Shown piece by piece: positions 60,840 to 64,000 of a stretch of 64,000 nt of DNA. The notes under the pieces were generated by a model. That model ran no database searches. It was given only the letters and a program-made list of their open reading frames with translations, and was not told the origin of the DNA. The stretch is from Streptomyces pyxinicus. GTDB lineage: Bacteria; Actinomycetota; Actinomycetes; Streptomycetales; Streptomycetaceae. Position 1 is the first letter of the stretch; every line of letters begins with the position of its first letter. The DNA is taken from assembly GCF_024753135.1 (NCBI RefSeq), contig NZ_JANUGP010000025.1, positions 1 to 64,000 of the forward strand. Reading direction: 5' to 3'. The translations under genes and the position numbers were made by a program.

Positions 60840-60908
60840 GGCCGCCCCCCTGCCCGACTTGAAGGTTTCTTGGTGGAACCATTACCGGAACCCTACCGTG
60901 CGGAAAAC

Positions 60909-61091
60909 CTAGGGACCGGTGGGGTCGGTGCCCTCGTCGTCGGCGGCGTCGGGCTGGCAGCTGCGGCACAGTTCGTGCGCGCCGTCGCGGGTGACGACGG
61001 TTCCCCAGCCGAGGCACTGCTCGCAGTCGCGGGCCGCCGTCAGGTCGGGGTGGGGAGGGAGAAGGGGGCTGCGGTGGGCTCCGTGCGCCAT
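60909..61091 (-). CDS. Small CxxC-CxxC protein, 60 aa
   Basis: The protein begins MAHGAHRSPLLPPHPDLTAA and contains CEQCLGWGTVV and ELCRSCQ, two CxxC knuckles spaced about 15 residues apart, likely a single zinc site. Similar miniproteins are frequent in Streptomyces but unnamed. A GAGGAG lies 12 bases upstream, rather far. Just upstream is a pair of TTATGTCC repeats that may be regulatory. It lies downstream of the terminator of the aldo/keto reductase gene and so has its own promoter. Confidence 0.7.
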   Translation of the reverse strand: MAHGAHRSPLLPPHPDLTAARDCEQCLGWGTVVTRDGAHELCRSCQPDAADDEGTDPTGP

Positions 61092-61131
61092 GCGGAGAGC
61101 GGCTCCTCGAAGTCGCGGGCGAATGCACCAA

Positions 61132-61157
61132 TTATGTCCGACTTTTGCCTTATGTCC
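61132..61157. promoter_or_regulatory. Direct repeat TTATGTCC x2, 18 bp apart
   Basis: TTATGTCC occurs at 61132-61139 and 61150-61157 in an AT-rich island, 41 bases upstream of the CxxC miniprotein start. On the minus strand it reads GGACATAA twice; the proximal copy includes a CATAAT that could be a -10 element. Confidence 0.4.
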
Positions 61158-61169
61158 AGAGGTGCAAGC

Positions 61170-61201
61170 CACTCGGTGCCGCACTTCCGCGGCACCGAGT
61201 G
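61170..61201 (-). terminator. 13-bp hairpin after aldo/keto reductase
   Basis: Perfect arms 61170-61182 and 61189-61201 with a 6-base loop lie six bases past the stop of the aldo/keto reductase gene on the minus strand. Confidence 0.85.
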
Positions 61202-61207
61202 CCATGC

Positions 61208-62251
61208 TCACCCCAGGGTGCCGAGCCGGGCCTCGCGCCACAGGTCGACGCCGCCGTCGGTGGCGTGCTTGTCGATCTCGGCCAGCTCCTCGGCACTGAA
61301 GTCCGTGTTCTCCAGCGCGGCCACGTTCTGCTCCAGCTGCTCGACCCGGGAGGCCCCGATGACCAGCGAGGTCACCCGCTCGTCGCGCAGCGCCCAGGCC
61401 AGTGCGAGCTGGGCGAGGCTCTGCCCGCGGCGGGCCGCGACCTCGTTCAGCGCGCGCAGCCGCCCGCGCATGTCGTCCGTCAGCCACGCCGGGTCGAAGG
61501 ACGTGCCTTGCGCCGCCCGGGAGTCCTCCGGCACACCTTCCAGATAGCGCCCGGTCAGCAGCCCCTGGGCGAGCGCGGTGAACCCGATGACCCCGAAGCC
61601 CTCCTCCTCGGCCGCGTCCAGCAGTCCGTCGGTCTCGATCCAGCGGTTGAGCATGCTGTACGACGGCTGGTGGATCAGCAGCGGCGTGCCCAGCTCCCGC
61701 AGGATCGCCGCGGCCTGCCGGGTGCGCTCGGCGTCGTAGGAGGAGATGCCGACGTACAGCGCCTTGCCCTGGCATACTGCGGTGTCGAGCGCGCCCATCG
61801 TCTCCTCCAGCGGCGTGCTCGCGTCGAGACGGTGGGAGTAGAAGACGTCCACGTAGTCCACGCCCAGCCGGCGCAGCGACTGGTCCAGTGAGGCCAGCAC
61901 GTACTTGCGCGAGCCGCCGCCCTGCCCGTAGGGGCCGGGCCACATGTCCCAGCCGGCCTTGGTGGAGATCACCAGCTCGTCCCGGTAGGGAGCCAGGTCC
62001 TGCCGCAGCAGCCGGCCGAAGTTCTCCTCGGCCGAGCCGTAGGGCGGCCCGTAGTTGTTGGCCAGGTCGTGGTGGGTGATCCCGAGGTCGAAGGCGCGCA
62101 GGGCGATCTCGCGCTGCGTCTCGAAGGGGCGGTCGTCGCCGAAGTTGTGCCAGTAGCCCAGCGACAGGACGGGCAGGTCCAGTCCCGAGCGGCCGGTGCG
62201 CCGGTAGCGCATGGTGCCGTCGTAGCGAGCGGGGTCCGCGACGTACGTCAT
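61208..62251 (-). CDS. Aldo/keto reductase, L-glyceraldehyde-3-phosphate reductase (YghZ) type
   Basis: A 347-aa NADPH-dependent TIM barrel. The closest recalled relatives are MgrA/YghZ: RYRRTGRSGLDLPVLSLGYWHNFGDD, HHDLANNYGPPYGSAEENFGRLL, STKAGWDMWPGPYGQGGGSRKYV and HRLDASTPLEETM are shared with that group, which detoxifies methylglyoxal and L-GAP. The ATG follows GGAGAAG. It is divergent from the MHS transporter and ends at a hairpin terminator. Confidence 0.9.
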   Translation of the reverse strand: MTYVADPARYDGTMRYRRTGRSGLDLPVLSLGYWHNFGDDRPFETQREIALRAFDLGITHHDLANNYGPPYGSAEENFGRLLRQDLAPYRDELVISTKAGWDMWPGPYGQGGGSRKYVLASLDQSLRRLGVDYVDVFYSHRLDASTPLEETMGALDTAVCQGKALYVGISSYDAERTRQAAAILRELGTPLLIHQPSYSMLNRWIETDGLLDAAEEEGFGVIGFTALAQGLLTGRYLEGVPEDSRAAQGTSFDPAWLTDDMRGRLRALNEVAARRGQSLAQLALAWALRDERVTSLVIGASRVEQLEQNVAALENTDFSAEELAEIDKHATDGGVDLWREARLGTLG

Positions 62252-62431
62252 CTGGTTCTTCTCCGGGAGGTGCCGTAGGGGTGCCCGTACGGGTGCGCGC
62301 GGGCCTTTCCAGCCTCCGCCGCGTGCGGGCGCAAGTCCAACCGTCACCGTGGATGGGATTGTGCCGTTCCGTTTCTGAATCGGCCGCCGGGGCAGGCGGT
62401 GATCAGTGGTACGAGAGATACGGAGGCCCTC

Positions 62432-63970
62432 GTGAGCGGTACGACACCCGAGGGAGAACAGCAGACCAGGCACCGGGTACCCGGTGCCGTCGGGCGCCTG
62501 CCGCGCCAGGTCCGCGAAGAACTGACCCGCAGGCTGCGGCGCAACCGCCGGGCCTTCGGCAAGGACGACGTCCAGGTCGTCGAACCCCCGCTGCTGCGGC
62601 GTGCCGTGGGCGCGTCCGCGCTCGGGAACTGCATGGAGTGGTTCGACTTCGGCGTCTACAGTTACCTCGCCGCCACCATCGGCAAGGTCTTCTTCCCGGG
62701 CGCCTCCCCGGCCGCCCAGCTCATCTCGTCCTTCGCGACCTTCGCCGCCGCCTTCGTCGTGCGGCCCCTCGGCGGACTGGTGTTCGGGCCGCTCGGCGAC
62801 CGGATCGGCCGGCAGAAGGTGCTCGCCACCACCATGATCATGATGGCGGCCGGCACCTTCGCCATCGGCTTGATCCCCAGCTACGCGACGATCGGCATCG
62901 CCGCGCCGGTGCTGCTCCTGCTGGCCCGGATGGTCCAGGGCTTCTCCACCGGCGGCGAGTACGGCGGCGCCACCACGTTCGTCGCCGAGTACTCGCCCGA
63001 CCGCCGGCGTGGATTCCTCTCCAGCTGGCTCGACTTCGGCACCTTCGTCGGGTACGCGCTCGGCTCGGCGCTGGTCACCGTGCTCAACCTGGCGCTGACG
63101 GACGGCCAGATGCTCTCCTGGGGCTGGCGCATCCCCTTCCTGATCGCCGGTCCGCTCGGGGCCATCGGCCTCTACATGCGGCTCAAGCTGGAGGAGTCCC
63201 CGGCCTTCCAGCAGCAGCTGGACGAGCACGAGAAGAGCCTCGCGCAGGAGTCGGCGGGCAGCGAGTTCAAGGACATCGTCCGCAAGCACTGGCGTCCGCT
63301 GCTCATCTGCATGGGTCTGGTGCTGCTCTACAACGTCACCAACTACATGGTCACCGGCTACCTGCCGACCTATCAGACCGAGACCCTCAACCGCTCCAGC
63401 GGATCGGCCGACGTCCTGGTGCTCATCGGCATGGTGTGGATCGTCGTGCTCATCACGTTCATCGGCCGGCTCAGTGACCGGGTCGGGCGGCGGCCCGTCT
63501 ACGGCGTCGCCGCCGCCGCGATGATCGTACTCGCCGTACCGTCCTTCCTGCTGATCAAGGCGCACGGCACCTGGCTGCCGATCCTCGGCGTGCTGCTGCT
63601 GTCCACGCTGCTCGCCTGCTTCGCGGCGCCCAGCGCGGCGACCCTGCCCGCGCTCTTCCCGACCGCCGTGCGGTACGCGGCCATGGGCATCGGCTTCAAC
63701 ATCGCCGTCGCCGCGTTCGGCGGCACCACACCGCTGGTCACCACCGCGCTGGTCGACGCCACCGGGAACGACCTGATGCCCGCCTACTACCTGATGCTGG
63801 CCGGTGTCATCGGCCTGGTGACCGTCAAGTTCCTCCCCGAGAGCGCCCAGGTGCCGCTCAAGGGCTCGCAGCCGATGGTCGGCTCGCGCGAGGAGCGGCG
63901 CGAACTCATCAGCACCTCGAAGGAGTTGTACGCCCTCGCGAAGCGGCGGGAGGAGGCGCGGCACCACTGA
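62432..63970 (+). CDS. MFS transporter, metabolite:H+ symporter (ProP/ShiA) family
   Basis: A 512-aa transporter with 12 helices. MHS-type signatures are GNCMEWFDFGVYSYLA at the first helix, RPLGGLVFGPLGDRIGRQKVL between helices 2 and 3, and FSTGGEYGGATTFVAEYSPDRRRGFLSSW. This family imports proline/betaine, citrate, shikimate or alpha-ketoglutarate with protons. The N-terminal 65 residues are a charged cytoplasmic extension. GTG at 62432 follows GGAGG; an ATG 11 codons earlier has no such site. Substrate not determined. The last about 30 bases of the window are non-coding. Confidence 0.9.
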   Translation: MSGTTPEGEQQTRHRVPGAVGRLPRQVREELTRRLRRNRRAFGKDDVQVVEPPLLRRAVGASALGNCMEWFDFGVYSYLAATIGKVFFPGASPAAQLISSFATFAAAFVVRPLGGLVFGPLGDRIGRQKVLATTMIMMAAGTFAIGLIPSYATIGIAAPVLLLLARMVQGFSTGGEYGGATTFVAEYSPDRRRGFLSSWLDFGTFVGYALGSALVTVLNLALTDGQMLSWGWRIPFLIAGPLGAIGLYMRLKLEESPAFQQQLDEHEKSLAQESAGSEFKDIVRKHWRPLLICMGLVLLYNVTNYMVTGYLPTYQTETLNRSSGSADVLVLIGMVWIVVLITFIGRLSDRVGRRPVYGVAAAAMIVLAVPSFLLIKAHGTWLPILGVLLLSTLLACFAAPSAATLPALFPTAVRYAAMGIGFNIAVAAFGGTTPLVTTALVDATGNDLMPAYYLMLAGVIGLVTVKFLPESAQVPLKGSQPMVGSREERRELISTSKELYALAKRREEARHH

Positions 63971-64000
63971 CCGCACCGGCCGCTGTCCGATCCCACGAAC

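Overview
The window is about 64 kb of actinobacterial chromosome, almost certainly Streptomyces. The bases are very GC-rich, codons end overwhelmingly in G or C, GTG starts are common, and the gene set is typical of the genus: LtrA, a DUF3566 protein, SpoIIE-type phosphatases, an RsbW-like kinase, secreted M4 and M9 proteases, GH64 and a class F sortase. I see no phage, IS element, CRISPR array or rRNA. The only RNA gene found is a tRNA-Sec.

Layout. 0.1-11 kb: a small protein, an HTH membrane protein, a His-rich SH3 secreted protein, a DoxX-like/peroxiredoxin pair behind a possible ECF promoter, a decayed LigD-type DNA ligase beside an intact 3'-phosphoesterase, a TauD-like dioxygenase, a flavin monooxygenase, a metallophosphoesterase, LtrA and a DUF3566 protein. 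11-21 kb: secreted M4 metallopeptidase, a GH64 glucanase with a perfect LacI-type operator, dienelactone hydrolase, a Sua5/YrdC protein, a PucR-like regulator and a serine hydrolase. 21-27 kb: a SpoIIE phosphatase, an acetyltransferase, then a minus-strand run of fructosamine kinase, graspetide precursor, its ATP-grasp ligase and a Gfo/Idh/MocA oxidoreductase. 27-36 kb: a repeat-bearing surface protein with a class F sortase, an SGNH hydrolase with its TetR, a LysR, a collagenase, an unusual long GAPDH and a mannosyltransferase-like protein. 37-39.5 kb: a SpoIIE phosphatase and a MASE1 membrane protein.

39.5-49.3 kb is a complete selenocysteine system: selA, selB, selC (tRNA-Sec, opposite strand), selD, and a convergent formate dehydrogenase operon (Fe-S subunit, NrfD, catalytic subunit) whose catalytic subunit carries an in-frame UGA at codon 189 followed by a SECIS-like hairpin. 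The UGA stop of selB lies exactly opposite the tRNA-Sec anticodon, and selD continues in the same frame with no other stop between them.

49.7-57 kb is a signalling block: a soluble hybrid kinase with six near-identical HAMP-type repeats, an ANTAR-GAF-PAS-PP2C phosphatase and an RsbW-like ATPase, which together look like a phosphorelay feeding a partner switch. 57-64 kb holds CsbD, a decayed sphingomyelinase, DedA, a KhtTU-like K+/H+ antiporter pair, a CxxC miniprotein, an aldo/keto reductase and an MHS-family transporter.

All family assignments come from reading motifs and recalled family features; no database search was made. Start codons were chosen by Shine-Dalgarno match where the sequence allowed it.
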